Source of the DNA: JBOGFI01 sp050743365
GTDB taxonomy: Bacteria > Actinomycetota > Acidimicrobiia > IMCC26256 > JACDBD01
Assembly (NCBI GenBank): GCA_050743365.1
Contig: JBOGFI010000226.1
Coordinates: forward strand, 1-20,032
Reading direction: 5' to 3'
Length of the DNA: 20,032 bases
The translations under genes were made by a program, and so were the position numbers. The notes beneath the pieces are model-generated. The model was not told the origin of the DNA. It did no database searches and was given only the letters and a program-made list of their open reading frames with translations. Positions 13,559 through 20,032 of the stretch are shown here, piece by piece. Each line of letters opens with the position of its first letter. Positions within the stretch are counted from its first letter, which is position 1.

Positions 13559-14047
13559 ATGCCGAGCGCCAGCGTGTACCTCTCGAAGACCCTCTCCGAC
13601 GCGGTGAAGCGCCTAGGCGTCTCCGTGTCATCAGTGTGTCAGGGAGCGCTGTGGGACGAGGTCAGGAAGCTGGAGGCGATGGAACGGCTCCAGGAGAAGG
13701 ATGCCGTGCGCGAAGGCGCCCGCCGGCTCCGGGGAGCGCGGGGCACCGAGAGCCAGGAATCACAGGCGGAGGGCTACGACTGCGGGCTCGACTGGGCGAT
13801 CAACGTCGCCGAGGAGCCGGAGCTTCGTGCAGCCGTGGAGATCTCGAAGGAGCCGTGGGTCACGCTCCACGTGACAGAGGAGGCGTGGCCGACCCTCTTC
13901 CGTGAGCTCGAGAGTCTCGACGGGCGGTCGTACACCGAGGACATCCAATGGGAGCGCGAGCCGTTCATGCTCGGGTTCGTTCGCGGAGCGGTGGACGCGT
14001 ACTGGGCAATGTTGGCCGCGGAGGTCACGGTCGACCTGGGAACGTAG
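13559..14047 (+). CDS. Ribbon-helix-helix-like protein with unknown C-terminal domain
   Basis: ATG 13559, preceded by GGGAG ten bases upstream, gives 162 residues. The N-terminus MPSASVYLSKTLSDAVKRLGVSV continues SSVCQGALWDEVRKLEAM. This is a short strand (SVYL) followed by two helices, the pattern of ribbon-helix-helix DNA-binding proteins such as type II antitoxins. A charged linker follows (about 48-70). The C-terminal part (about 75-162) contains GYDCGLDWAINVAEEPELRAAVE, WVTLHVTEEAWPTLF and EPFMLGFVRGAVDAYWAML, which I do not recognise. No toxin-sized partner overlaps it. It stands alone next to a gene remnant, and its codons are less GC-biased than the origin genes, hinting at acquired DNA. 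It may regulate its own promoter. That is inference. Confidence 0.65.
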   Translation: MPSASVYLSKTLSDAVKRLGVSVSSVCQGALWDEVRKLEAMERLQEKDAVREGARRLRGARGTESQESQAEGYDCGLDWAINVAEEPELRAAVEISKEPWVTLHVTEEAWPTLFRELESLDGRSYTEDIQWEREPFMLGFVRGAVDAYWAMLAAEVTVDLGT

Positions 14048-14078
14048 AGACTCGTTTCACGCGGGCCCGACGCGGCTC

Positions 14079-14840
14079 TCACTGGGAGCGGGTTGCCTGC
14101 CGCCGCTTCCGCCACTCGCTCGGCGATACCGCTAGTAGCCACGCCAGCGCGAGCACGGCCCAGCCGCCGACGGCGTCGAGGAAGTAGTGGTTGGCGGTGA
14201 CCACCGTGCAGAACAGCTGTGCGACCGGGTAGGCGACGAGCAGGGCGCGCAGCCATCTCCGCCGCGTCAGTGGCCAGAGCGACAGCATCACCCACGTTGC
14301 CCACGCGATGTGCAGGCTGGGCATGGCGGCGTAGAGGTTCTCGACCGCGGCGTCACTGGTAGGGCGGCCGAGGCCGAGGAACTCCAGGCGGGTGTCGACG
14401 AAGCCGTAGCTCTCGGGTAGCAGGCGCGGCGGCATCAGCGGGTAGAGCCAGAAGCCCACGAGCCCGAGCCCGAGCATGCACAGCATGACGTTGCGCCAGC
14501 GGAGGTAGCGGACGGGCGCGGCGCGGTACAGCCAGACCAGCACGACGACGGGGACGACGAAGTGGACGCTGCCGTAGAAGAGGTTCCAGAACGAGACGAA
14601 GGCGGGGAAGTCGAGGAACCACTCCTGGATCGTCTCCTCGTGATAGATGCCGAGCAGCCTCTCGGCCCGGATGACCTGCTTGGCGTGGCGGAACGCGTCA
14701 GCCTCGGAGCCGATCAGCCGGTCACGCGCCCAGTCGTAGAGCGACACGAGCGCGCGCACGGCGATGATCTCCAACACCCATCCGCCGCGCACGCGCTTGC
14801 TCCACGGGCCGGACCCGGTCACGGCAACGTCACGAGCCAC
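14079..14840 (-). CDS. PAP2-superfamily membrane phosphatase/phosphotransferase (AUR1-like)
   Basis: The 253-residue protein belongs to the membrane-bound phosphatidic acid phosphatase type 2 superfamily, of the subgroup resembling inositol phosphorylceramide synthase/AUR1. The signature motifs are LYPLMPPRLLPE (variant C1), AAMPSLHIAWATW (C2, H177) and TANHYFLDAVGGW (C3, H218 and D222). The two histidines and the aspartate form the phosphatase catalytic centre. Five or six hydrophobic segments place the active site at the membrane surface. The substrate is probably a lipid phosphate or a phospho-head-group donor, but this cannot be told from sequence. GTG 14840 is the most plausible start; GTG at 14822 is an alternative, and neither has a strong Shine-Dalgarno sequence. 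It diverges from the histidine kinase gene, sharing a 108-base promoter region. Confidence 0.88.
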   Translation of the reverse strand: MARDVAVTGSGPWSKRVRGGWVLEIIAVRALVSLYDWARDRLIGSEADAFRHAKQVIRAERLLGIYHEETIQEWFLDFPAFVSFWNLFYGSVHFVVPVVVLVWLYRAAPVRYLRWRNVMLCMLGLGLVGFWLYPLMPPRLLPESYGFVDTRLEFLGLGRPTSDAAVENLYAAMPSLHIAWATWVMLSLWPLTRRRWLRALLVAYPVAQLFCTVVTANHYFLDAVGGWAVLALAWLLAVSPSEWRKRRQATRSQ

Positions 14841-14948
14841 GAGCGGCGAACCTAGTAGCCCCACTGGAAGCGGCGGTTGGCCCACCGCGGTCGAACGGGC
14901 GCTGGGCTCATGGGAGACTGAGCCACTGGGCTCGGCGATGGGAGTCTG

Positions 14949-16784
14949 ATGGAGCTCAGCCACGGCCGCCTCCGTATCACCCGGCTCCTTCGGCCCTGGG
15001 AGCTGCAAGGGCCGACGAACGAGCGCGTGCTGCGCTCGGCCCAGCGGATCCGCCTCGGGGTCGCCCTCGCGTTCGCGGTGGCCATCCCGTTCGCGCCGGG
15101 GTTCGCCCTGTCCGAGCGCCTGAGCCTGAGCGCGTTGACGATCGCGTATGCCCTGCTGTCGGCGTTGCTCGAGCTGATCGCGGCGCGCCGCCCGGGCTTC
15201 CCCGCGGGCGTGGTGACGCCGGTCGTCGGGATGGCGACGATCTTCGCAGTGGCGGTCGTGCTCCCAGAGGCGGAGACGGCATCGCTGTTCTTCTACGTGC
15301 TGGGGATCACCTTCTACACCTGCATCGGCGGGCTCACGCTGGGGCTCTGGCTCTCGGCAGTCGTGGTGCCGTGCGCGGTCACAGCCAACGCGCTCGCCCC
15401 CCGCGCCGAGCGGGTCGACGCCTTCACGCTCGTGATGTTCGCCCTGCTGCTTCCCTCGCTCGTGTTCATCGTCGAGGGCCTGACGCGGGAGCGGCGCCGC
15501 ACCGCGGCCCGGCTGGCACGCCTGTACGACGCGCTGCGCGCGGTCACGGGCACGCCCGACCTCCAGGCGACGCTCGACTCGATCGTGGCGTCGATCCGGG
15601 ACGCGGTGGGTGCGACCGCGGCCGGGATCCTTCTCCGTGAGGACGACCACCTCGTGGTGGCCGCCCCCAGCGGCGCGACCAGCGCCTGGTCCTCCGAGGA
15701 GGTCCAGCACTACACGAGCCGCGAGCTCGCCCTCGGTGACGGCAGCCCGCTCGGCCGGGCCATGGCCCGCAACGAGGTCGTGGTGGTTCCCGACGTCCAC
15801 GATGACGAGCGGTTCCCCCGCTGGGCGAAGCGATGGGGCCGGGCGTTGCGGCAGTACGGGTTCGCGTCGTTGGTGGCGGTGCCGCTCCGGCTCGGGGACG
15901 ACGTGATCGGCGTGCTCAACGCCGTCTTCTCGTGGCCGGGCGCCGTCGACGACGCCGACCAGATGCTCCTCGAGGCCTACGCGGAGCGAACGGCGTCGGT
16001 GATCGTGCGGGCGCAGGCCTACGAACGCGAGCGGGCCGCGGCCGAGCAGCTCGCGGAGGCCGACCGGCTCAAGTCGGAGTTCCTCGCCCTCGTCTCGCAC
16101 GAGCTGCGGACGCCGCTCACCGCGGTGAAGGGGTTCGTCGACACCGTGCTGTTGCACTGGGACCGGCTTCCCGACGACGAGCGGCGCGCGCTGCTGACGC
16201 GAGCCTCGGGCAACGCCGACGAGCTCACGCGTCTGGTGGGCCAGCTCCTCGATTTCGCCCGCATGGACGCCGACCGGGTCGAGATCCGCCCGCAGCGGCT
16301 CCACTTGGCGACGGCGGTCGACGCGGTGCTCCAGGACCTCGCGCCGGTCCTCGCCGCACACCAGGTCGGGGTGGAAGTCGACGACGCGTTGGCGGTGGTC
16401 GCCGACGCCGATGCCTTCGGCCACGTGCTCGTCAACCTGCTCACGAACGCGGTGAAGTTCTCACCCCCGGGGAGCCGTGTCGGGGTCACGGCCCATGCCG
16501 CCGGAGACGAGATCGTGATCGGGGTGAGTGACGAGGGGGTCGGCGTCGCGCCCGAGGACCAGGCTCGGATCTTCGAGCGCTTCTACCAGTCGAACGCGCC
16601 CGTTGCCTCGCGGCGCGGCACGGGCATCGGGCTCGCCATCGCGCGCCGTTTCGCCGAGCTCCACGGCGGACGCATCTGGGTCGAGAGCGAGCCGGGCCTG
16701 GGATCGACGTTCTCGTTCACGCTCCCGGCCGGCCAGGCGTCCCCACGCGCGGACGTCACCCGGGGCGAAGCGGCCGCATCGTGA
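14949..16784 (+). CDS. Membrane sensor histidine kinase with GAF domain
   Basis: This is a 611-residue sensor kinase. About six hydrophobic segments fill residues 35-180 (for example LGVALAFAVAIPFAPGFA and FTLVMFALLLPSLVFIVEGL). A GAF domain follows at about 195-360, with TPDLQATLDSIVASI and ASLVAVPLRLGDDVIGVLNA. The HisKA domain has the H box FLALVSHELRTPLTAVKGF (H384 phospho-acceptor). The ATPase domain has N box NLLTNAVKFSP (N500), G1 DEGVGVAPED, F box FERFYQS and G2 GTGIGLAIARR. All catalytic motifs are intact. ATG 14949 follows GGGAG by only four bases, so a nearby start cannot be excluded. No response regulator gene is adjacent: upstream lies a divergent PAP2 gene and downstream a convergent thioesterase three bases away. 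The ligand is unknown. Confidence 0.94.
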   Translation: MELSHGRLRITRLLRPWELQGPTNERVLRSAQRIRLGVALAFAVAIPFAPGFALSERLSLSALTIAYALLSALLELIAARRPGFPAGVVTPVVGMATIFAVAVVLPEAETASLFFYVLGITFYTCIGGLTLGLWLSAVVVPCAVTANALAPRAERVDAFTLVMFALLLPSLVFIVEGLTRERRRTAARLARLYDALRAVTGTPDLQATLDSIVASIRDAVGATAAGILLREDDHLVVAAPSGATSAWSSEEVQHYTSRELALGDGSPLGRAMARNEVVVVPDVHDDERFPRWAKRWGRALRQYGFASLVAVPLRLGDDVIGVLNAVFSWPGAVDDADQMLLEAYAERTASVIVRAQAYERERAAAEQLAEADRLKSEFLALVSHELRTPLTAVKGFVDTVLLHWDRLPDDERRALLTRASGNADELTRLVGQLLDFARMDADRVEIRPQRLHLATAVDAVLQDLAPVLAAHQVGVEVDDALAVVADADAFGHVLVNLLTNAVKFSPPGSRVGVTAHAAGDEIVIGVSDEGVGVAPEDQARIFERFYQSNAPVASRRGTGIGLAIARRFAELHGGRIWVESEPGLGSTFSFTLPAGQASPRADVTRGEAAAS

Positions 16785-16787
16785 CCG

Positions 16788-17204
16788 TCACTCGCTGCGG
16801 TCCTTTCGCCGGAGGATGAAGGTGGCGGTGCCGCGCGATACCAGCTCGTCGCTGGCGTTGCGCACCCACGACTCCAGGTAGGCGACCTGGCGGGTCACCC
16901 GGACCGCCTCCCCGCGCACGGTGAGCTCGTCGCCGGCCTGGGCCGGGCGCGTGGTCTCGTACTTGAGGTCGAGGGTGGCGGCGCGGTCTCCCGACTCGAG
17001 CGCGGCGTTGGTGGCGAAGTTCATGGCGGCGTCGTGGATCACGCCGTATACGCCGCCGTGGACGGTGCCCACCGGGTTGCACGCGAGCTCGGTCGGCTGC
17101 CAGGTTGCGCCCGCCCAGCCCTCGCCGTACTCGTGGAACGAAAGGCCGAGCTGCGCGAGCAGCGGCATGCCGCCGTCGCCGAGCGACCGGTCCATGTTGC
17201 GCAC
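16788..17204 (-). CDS. PaaI-family hotdog thioesterase
   Basis: The 138-residue protein has the hotdog fold of PaaI-type acyl-CoA thioesterases, which hydrolyse acyl- or aryl-CoA thioesters. The core NPVGTVHGGVYGVIHDAAMNFA carries the H-G-G motif followed by the helix with the acidic residue (D) typical of the family. AATLDLKYETTRPAQAGDELTVRGEA supplies the following strands, ending GTATFILRR. Length is normal for PaaI. The start is GTG 17202-17204 or, nine bases in, ATG 17193-17195, with no clear Shine-Dalgarno sequence for either. It is transcribed away from the thiolase gene across a 65-base region holding a TetR-like palindrome, which suggests shared control. The probable role is CoA recycling in fatty or aromatic acid metabolism. 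Confidence 0.88.
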   Translation of the reverse strand: MRNMDRSLGDGGMPLLAQLGLSFHEYGEGWAGATWQPTELACNPVGTVHGGVYGVIHDAAMNFATNAALESGDRAATLDLKYETTRPAQAGDELTVRGEAVRVTRQVAYLESWVRNASDELVSRGTATFILRRKDRSE

Positions 17205-17233
17205 GGGCCGGCAGGTTAGCCCCGGGAGTACAG

Positions 17234-17249
17234 TTGACCGCTCGGTCTA
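17234..17249 (+). promoter_or_regulatory. TetR-like palindrome between thioesterase and thiolase genes
   Basis: GACCG-CT-CGGTC (17236-17247) is a perfect inverted repeat inside TTGACCGCTCGGTCTA. It lies in the 65-base divergent intergenic region. TTGACC may double as the thiolase -35 element. Such palindromes are common binding sites of actinobacterial TetR regulators of acyl-CoA metabolism, but the cognate regulator is not in view. Confidence 0.5.
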
Positions 17250-17269
17250 GTCGCTCGTAGGAGGCACCG

Positions 17270-18424
17270 ATGCCCACCGCCGTCATCGTCGACGCTGTCC
17301 GCACCCCTCTCGGTCGCCGCAACGGCAAGCTCGCGGGCACCCATCCCGTCGACCTGGCAGCTCACACGCTGCGGGCCATCGTGGAGCGCAACGATCTCGA
17401 CCCGGCCACAGTCGAGGACGTGATCATGGGCTGCGTCATGCAGGTGGGCGACCAGGCCGTGAACGTGGGCCGTAACGCCGCCCTCGGCGCGGGCTTCCCG
17501 GAGTCGGTGGTGGGCACGACCGTCGACCGGCAATGCGGCTCGTCCCAGCAGGCGGCCCACTTCGCCGCCCAAGGGGTGATCGCGGGCGCATACGACATCG
17601 TGATCGCGGCCGGGGTCGAGAACATGACCCGGGTGCCGATGGGGGCGTCGTTCACGCAGGGCAGCATGCCGTTCGGGCCCAAGATGATGGAGCGCTACCC
17701 GGGCCTCGTCCCGCAGGGCATCTCGGCCGAGCTCATCTCCGAGAAGTGGGGCATCTCCCGCGAGGACAACGACCGGTTCTCGGTGGAGTCGCACCTGCGG
17801 GCGGCCCGTGCCACCGAGGAGGGGCGCTTCGAGCGGGAGATCGTGCCCGTGACCGTCGCCACCGAGGAGGGGACGGAGGAGTTCAGCCGCGACGAGGGCT
17901 TTCGGCCCGACTCGTCGCTCGAGAAGCTCGCCAACCTCAAGCCCGCGTTCAAGCCCGACGGCGTCGTCACCGCGGCCAACTCGTCGCAGATCAGCGACGG
18001 CGCGGCCGCGGTCCTGGTGATGAGCGAGGAGAGGGCGAACGAGCTCGGCCTCACGCCCAAGGCCCGGTTCCATGCCTTCGCCCTCGCCGGCGTCGACCCG
18101 GTGCTGATGCTCACGGGCCCGATCCCGGCCACGAGCAAGGTGCTCGAGCGGGCGAAGATGACCCTCGAGGAGATGGACCTGATCGAGATCAACGAGGCCT
18201 TCGCTCCGGTGGTGCTGGCGTGGGAGAAGGAGCATCACCCCGACATGAGCAAGGTGAACGTCAACGGGGGGGCCATCGCGATCGGCCACCCGCTCGGGTG
18301 CTCCGGCGCCCGTCTGATGGCCACGCTGGTCCACGAGCTCGAACGCACCGGCGGACGGTGGGGCCTCCAGACCATGTGCGAGGGCGGCGGCATGGCGAAC
18401 GCCACCGTCATCGAGCGCCTCTGA
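17270..18424 (+). CDS. Acetyl-CoA C-acetyltransferase (thiolase)
   Basis: Thiolases either cleave 3-ketoacyl-CoA in beta-oxidation or condense two acetyl-CoA units. The 384-residue protein contains the nucleophilic cysteine C89 in VDRQCGSSQQAAHFAAQGV and GVENMTRVPMG. NINEAF-type EINEAFAPVVLAW follows, then NVNGGAIAIGHPLGCSGAR with catalytic H340, and the C-terminal base C370 in TMCEGGGMANATVIERL. All active-site residues are present and the length is typical. ATG 17270 is preceded by GGAGG five bases upstream. The divergent thioesterase and the palindrome between them point to regulated acyl-CoA degradation. The second-half motifs do not let me separate a degradative from a biosynthetic thiolase. 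Confidence 0.95.
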   Translation: MPTAVIVDAVRTPLGRRNGKLAGTHPVDLAAHTLRAIVERNDLDPATVEDVIMGCVMQVGDQAVNVGRNAALGAGFPESVVGTTVDRQCGSSQQAAHFAAQGVIAGAYDIVIAAGVENMTRVPMGASFTQGSMPFGPKMMERYPGLVPQGISAELISEKWGISREDNDRFSVESHLRAARATEEGRFEREIVPVTVATEEGTEEFSRDEGFRPDSSLEKLANLKPAFKPDGVVTAANSSQISDGAAAVLVMSEERANELGLTPKARFHAFALAGVDPVLMLTGPIPATSKVLERAKMTLEEMDLIEINEAFAPVVLAWEKEHHPDMSKVNVNGGAIAIGHPLGCSGARLMATLVHELERTGGRWGLQTMCEGGGMANATVIERL

Positions 18425-18479
18425 TCGGTCGCGCGCGCTCACTGCGCGCACTCCGGCGCCGCCGCGTCAGAATTGGCTC

Positions 18480-18737
18480 GTGATCTGGGACGTCGTGCGG
18501 GTGGCGCTGGCCGTCGCCGTCGCCGTCGCCATCTACGTCGTCGGCGCGGCGGTCCTGCGGAAGTTCAAGATCGCGCCGCCGGAGGAGCCCGATCCCGCGG
18601 ACCTGCGTCCCGCCGACCTCCGGTTCCGCTGCCTCGTCTGCGGCGCCGAGGCCACCATGACCGCGGCGCCGGGGGACGACCCCGAGCCGCCCCGCCACTG
18701 CCGTGAGGACATGGCCCTGGTGGAGGATGGTGGCTGA
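18480..18737 (+). CDS. Small membrane-anchored protein with C-terminal Cys motif
   Basis: The 85-residue product starts (GTG)IWDVVRVALAVAVAVAIYVVGAAVL, one membrane segment covering about residues 2-26. A Pro/Glu/Asp-rich linker EEPDPADLRPADL follows, then a short domain RFRCLVCGAEATMT ... RHCREDMALVEDGG. The CxxC pair plus a later His-Cys suggests a compact zinc-ribbon-like or redox motif facing the cytoplasm. That is inference, since only three cysteines and one adjacent histidine are seen. I know no named family for it. GTG 18480 gives the hydrophobic N-terminus directly, with no strong Shine-Dalgarno sequence. It is separated by 55 bases from the thiolase, and DnaA boxes follow 16 bases after its stop. 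Confidence 0.7.
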   Translation: MIWDVVRVALAVAVAVAIYVVGAAVLRKFKIAPPEEPDPADLRPADLRFRCLVCGAEATMTAAPGDDPEPPRHCREDMALVEDGG

Positions 18738-18753
18738 GCGTTTCTCCCCAGTC

Positions 18754-18774
18754 TGTGGATAACTCTGTGGGAAG
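18754..18774 (+). promoter_or_regulatory. Extragenic DnaA boxes outside oriC
   Basis: TGTGGATAA (18754-18762) is a perfect match to the canonical DnaA box. A second half-box, TGTGG, begins at 18766. The 16-mer GTGGATAACTCTGTGG (18755-18770) is identical to 2005-2020 in oriC. It lies in the 73-base spacer between the CxxC membrane protein and crgA, outside any gene. Confidence 0.65.
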
Positions 18775-18810
18775 TTACAGGGGTGGCATTCGCAAAGGGG
18801 CCGCGAGCGC

Positions 18811-19041
18811 TCAGCGCAGGCGGGTGGAGAGGATGAACCCGCCGGTGATGAGGCCCAGGCCGACGAACAGGAAGTTGTTGCTGGCCTCGCCGAACAGCAG
18901 CTCCAGGTAGTTGAGGATCACCACCAGCACCCCGGTGAGCATCATCGTGAACATCGTCACCGGGACCCACAGCTTGCTGGGCGGGGCCTTCTTGGGCGGC
19001 GGCGGCGTGTAACGCGAGCGCTTGCTCTTGGACCGTGGCAT
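18811..19041 (-). CDS. crgA: Cell division protein CrgA
   Basis: CrgA is a small actinobacterial membrane protein that takes part in septum formation and interacts with divisome components such as FtsZ and penicillin-binding proteins. From ATG 19039-19041 it has 76 residues: a basic, proline-rich N-terminus MPRSKSKRSRYTPPPPKKAPPSK, then WVPVTMFTMMLTGVLVVILNYL (first membrane segment), a short loop LFGEASNN and FLFVGLGLITGGFILSTRLR (second segment). This matches CrgA in length, the SK(S)K...YTPPP start and W-x-x-P. Upstream in-frame starts near 19068 add only an Arg/Pro extension and were not used. It diverges from pabA, 68 bases apart, a neighbourhood seen in many actinobacteria. Confidence 0.92.
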   Translation of the reverse strand: MPRSKSKRSRYTPPPPKKAPPSKLWVPVTMFTMMLTGVLVVILNYLELLFGEASNNFLFVGLGLITGGFILSTRLR

Positions 19042-19109
19042 GGGGGCAGGATACCGGGGGGCGCGCAAAGCGAGCGGGGGCAGGCCGCGGACGCGTTACG
19101 GTCGCCGGC

Positions 19110-19697
19110 GTGGGAGCCCGGGTGCTCGTCGTCGACAACTACGACTCGTTCGTCTACAACCTGGTCCAGTACCTCGGCGAGCTCGGCGCCGAGCCCGTGG
19201 TGCACCGCCACGACCAGGTCACGCTGGCCGAGCTACGCGACCTCGCGCCCGACGCGGTGCTGGTCTCGCCGGGACCAGGCCGGCCCGAGAACGCCGGCGT
19301 GTCCAACGACGTCATCAGCGAGTTCGCAGCCCGCGGTGTGCCGGTCCTCGGAGTGTGCCTGGGCCACCAGTGCATCGGCCAGCTGTATGGCGGCGAGGTG
19401 GTGCGGGCGCCGCGGGTGATGCACGGCAAGACGTCGGAGATCCACCACGACGGCGCCGGTGTCTTCACCGGGCTGCCCAACCCGATCACCGCCACCCGAT
19501 ACCACTCGTTGATCGTGGACCGCGAGACGGTCCCCGGCAGCCTCCTCGTGACCGCCGAGAGCGAGGACGGGTTGGTGATGGGCCTGCGCCACCGCGAGCT
19601 GCCGGTGGAGGGGGTGCAGTTCCACCCCGAGTCGATCCTCACCGAGTCGGGTCACGCGCTCCTGGGCAACTTCCTCGCGGTCGCGCAGCCCGCCTGA
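19110..19697 (+). CDS. pabA: Anthranilate/para-aminobenzoate synthase glutamine amidotransferase subunit
   Basis: This subunit hydrolyses glutamine and passes ammonia to the chorismate-converting partner, making 4-amino-4-deoxychorismate (folate) or anthranilate (tryptophan). The 195-residue class I amidotransferase has VLVVDNYDSFVYNLVQYLGELG, SPGPGRPENAG (oxyanion region), the nucleophile C83 in GVCLGHQCIGQ, and the H172/E174 pair in VQFHPESILTE. All triad residues are present. Sequence alone does not separate PabA from TrpG. The position next to crgA is that of the gene usually called pabA or trpG in actinobacteria. GTG 19110 places the start just ahead of the first strand; the frame is open upstream through the crgA start but without similarity. 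No synthase component I gene is in the window. Confidence 0.93.
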   Translation: MGARVLVVDNYDSFVYNLVQYLGELGAEPVVHRHDQVTLAELRDLAPDAVLVSPGPGRPENAGVSNDVISEFAARGVPVLGVCLGHQCIGQLYGGEVVRAPRVMHGKTSEIHHDGAGVFTGLPNPITATRYHSLIVDRETVPGSLLVTAESEDGLVMGLRHRELPVEGVQFHPESILTESGHALLGNFLAVAQPA

Positions 19698-20032
19698 TTA
19701 CGGCAGGGCTGCCATCCCGCGGTCGACGACGGCGAGGCCATCGGCGACGAGCGAGGTCAGCGCGGCGTGGTCGAGCGCCGACGCGTCATGCGGTCGGTCC
19801 CGTAGCGCAGCCAGCACCAGGCCGCGCCGCTGGCGGAACGAGCCCTCGAAGGCGCCCTGTTGGGCACCGCGCCGGTCGCCGTCGAGGGACCCACGCGCCG
19901 CGCAGCGCCTCCGGAGCGGGCACTCGGCGCAGCGCGGTGATCGTGGCCGGCACAGGACGGCGCCGACGTCCATGAGGGCGAGGAGCCGGTCGCGACCGCG
20001 CAGGGGGCGGCCGAGCCGGCGCGCCGCATCCT
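19698..20032 (-). CDS. mutY: A/G-specific adenine glycosylase, C-terminal part (cut by window edge)
   Basis: MutY removes adenine mispaired with 8-oxoguanine in base excision repair. The minus strand reads DAARRLGRPLRGRDRLLALMDVGAVLC from the window edge without a break, followed by RPRSPRCAECPLRRRC. The four cysteines spaced C-x6-C-x2-C-x5-C form the [4Fe-4S] cluster motif of the MutY/endonuclease III family, and MDVGAVLC-x-PRSP-x-C-x-x-CPL is MutY-like. The C-terminus (FRQRRGLVLAALRD ... GMAALP) is short, as in the actinobacterial forms that lack a long MutT-like domain. The helix-hairpin-helix and catalytic aspartate lie beyond position 20032. Its stop abuts the pabA stop (TGA/TAA adjacent), so the genes converge with no spacer. 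Confidence 0.88.
   Translation of the reverse strand, partial: DAARRLGRPLRGRDRLLALMDVGAVLCRPRSPRCAECPLRRRCAARGSLDGDRRGAQQGAFEGSFRQRRGLVLAALRDRPHDASALDHAALTSLVADGLAVVDRGMAALP

Noticed and set aside
14841..16424. Minus-strand upstream extension of the PAP2 frame across the histidine kinase
   Set aside because: It is Arg/His-rich low-complexity shadow sequence opposite a fully motif-supported kinase; PAP2 similarity begins only near 14840.
17216..18451. Long minus-strand frame opposite the thiolase
   Set aside because: It is a shadow of a gene with all catalytic residues, typical of GC-rich DNA.
1..20032. CRISPR array, insertion sequence, prophage, toxin-antitoxin pair or defence operon
   Set aside because: I found no regularly spaced repeats, transposase or integrase motifs, or nuclease/ATPase cassettes. 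The only antitoxin-like gene (13559-14047) has no partner.

Overview
The window is the chromosomal replication-origin region of a GC-rich actinobacterium. The order rnpA-rpmH / dnaA-oriC-dnaN-recF-dciA-gyrB-gyrA-DUF3566-tRNA-Ile, followed later by tRNA-Ala and a divergent crgA / pabA pair, is characteristic of Actinobacteria. DUF3566 and CrgA are essentially restricted to that phylum. The mix of small membrane ORFs, a GerW-like protein and a CxxC small membrane protein suggests to me class Acidimicrobiia or a relative. That class assignment is inference and was not tested.

Layout. 1-260: rnpA (truncated by the window edge) and rpmH on the minus strand. 261-572: divergent promoter region. 573-4759: dnaA, an oriC with several DnaA boxes and a DnaA-trio-like unwinding element, dnaN, recF, dciA. 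4946-9839: gyrB, gyrA, DUF3566 membrane protein. 9903-12025: tRNA-Ile, a 45-residue membrane ORF, a saccharopine-dehydrogenase-like Rossmann protein, a GerW-family protein, tRNA-Ala. 12120-14047: accessory-looking stretch with a 37-residue membrane ORF, an acyl-CoA desaturase on the minus strand under a TetR-type palindrome, a remnant of a serine hydrolase gene and an orphan ribbon-helix-helix-like protein. 14079-16784: a PAP2-family membrane phosphatase diverging from an orphan GAF histidine kinase. 16788-18424: a hotdog thioesterase diverging from an acetyl-CoA acetyltransferase, with a second TetR-like palindrome between them. 18480-20032: a small membrane CxxC protein, extragenic DnaA boxes, crgA, pabA/trpG and the 3' end of mutY.

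How the genes fit together. The first half is housekeeping for replication initiation (DnaA, oriC, sliding clamp, helicase loader), recombination (RecF) and supercoiling (gyrase). The second half is lipid metabolism (desaturase, thiolase, thioesterase, PAP2), one sensor kinase with no adjacent regulator, cell-division protein CrgA, folate/tryptophan amidotransferase and base-excision repair. I see no CRISPR array, insertion sequence, prophage or recognisable defence island. The most unusual signals are regulatory or evolutionary: a 16-bp oriC sequence repeated about 16.7 kb away, a desaturase whose best start codon is ATC, an altered quinolone-pocket motif in GyrA, a decayed serine hydrolase gene, and an orphan RHH protein beside it.
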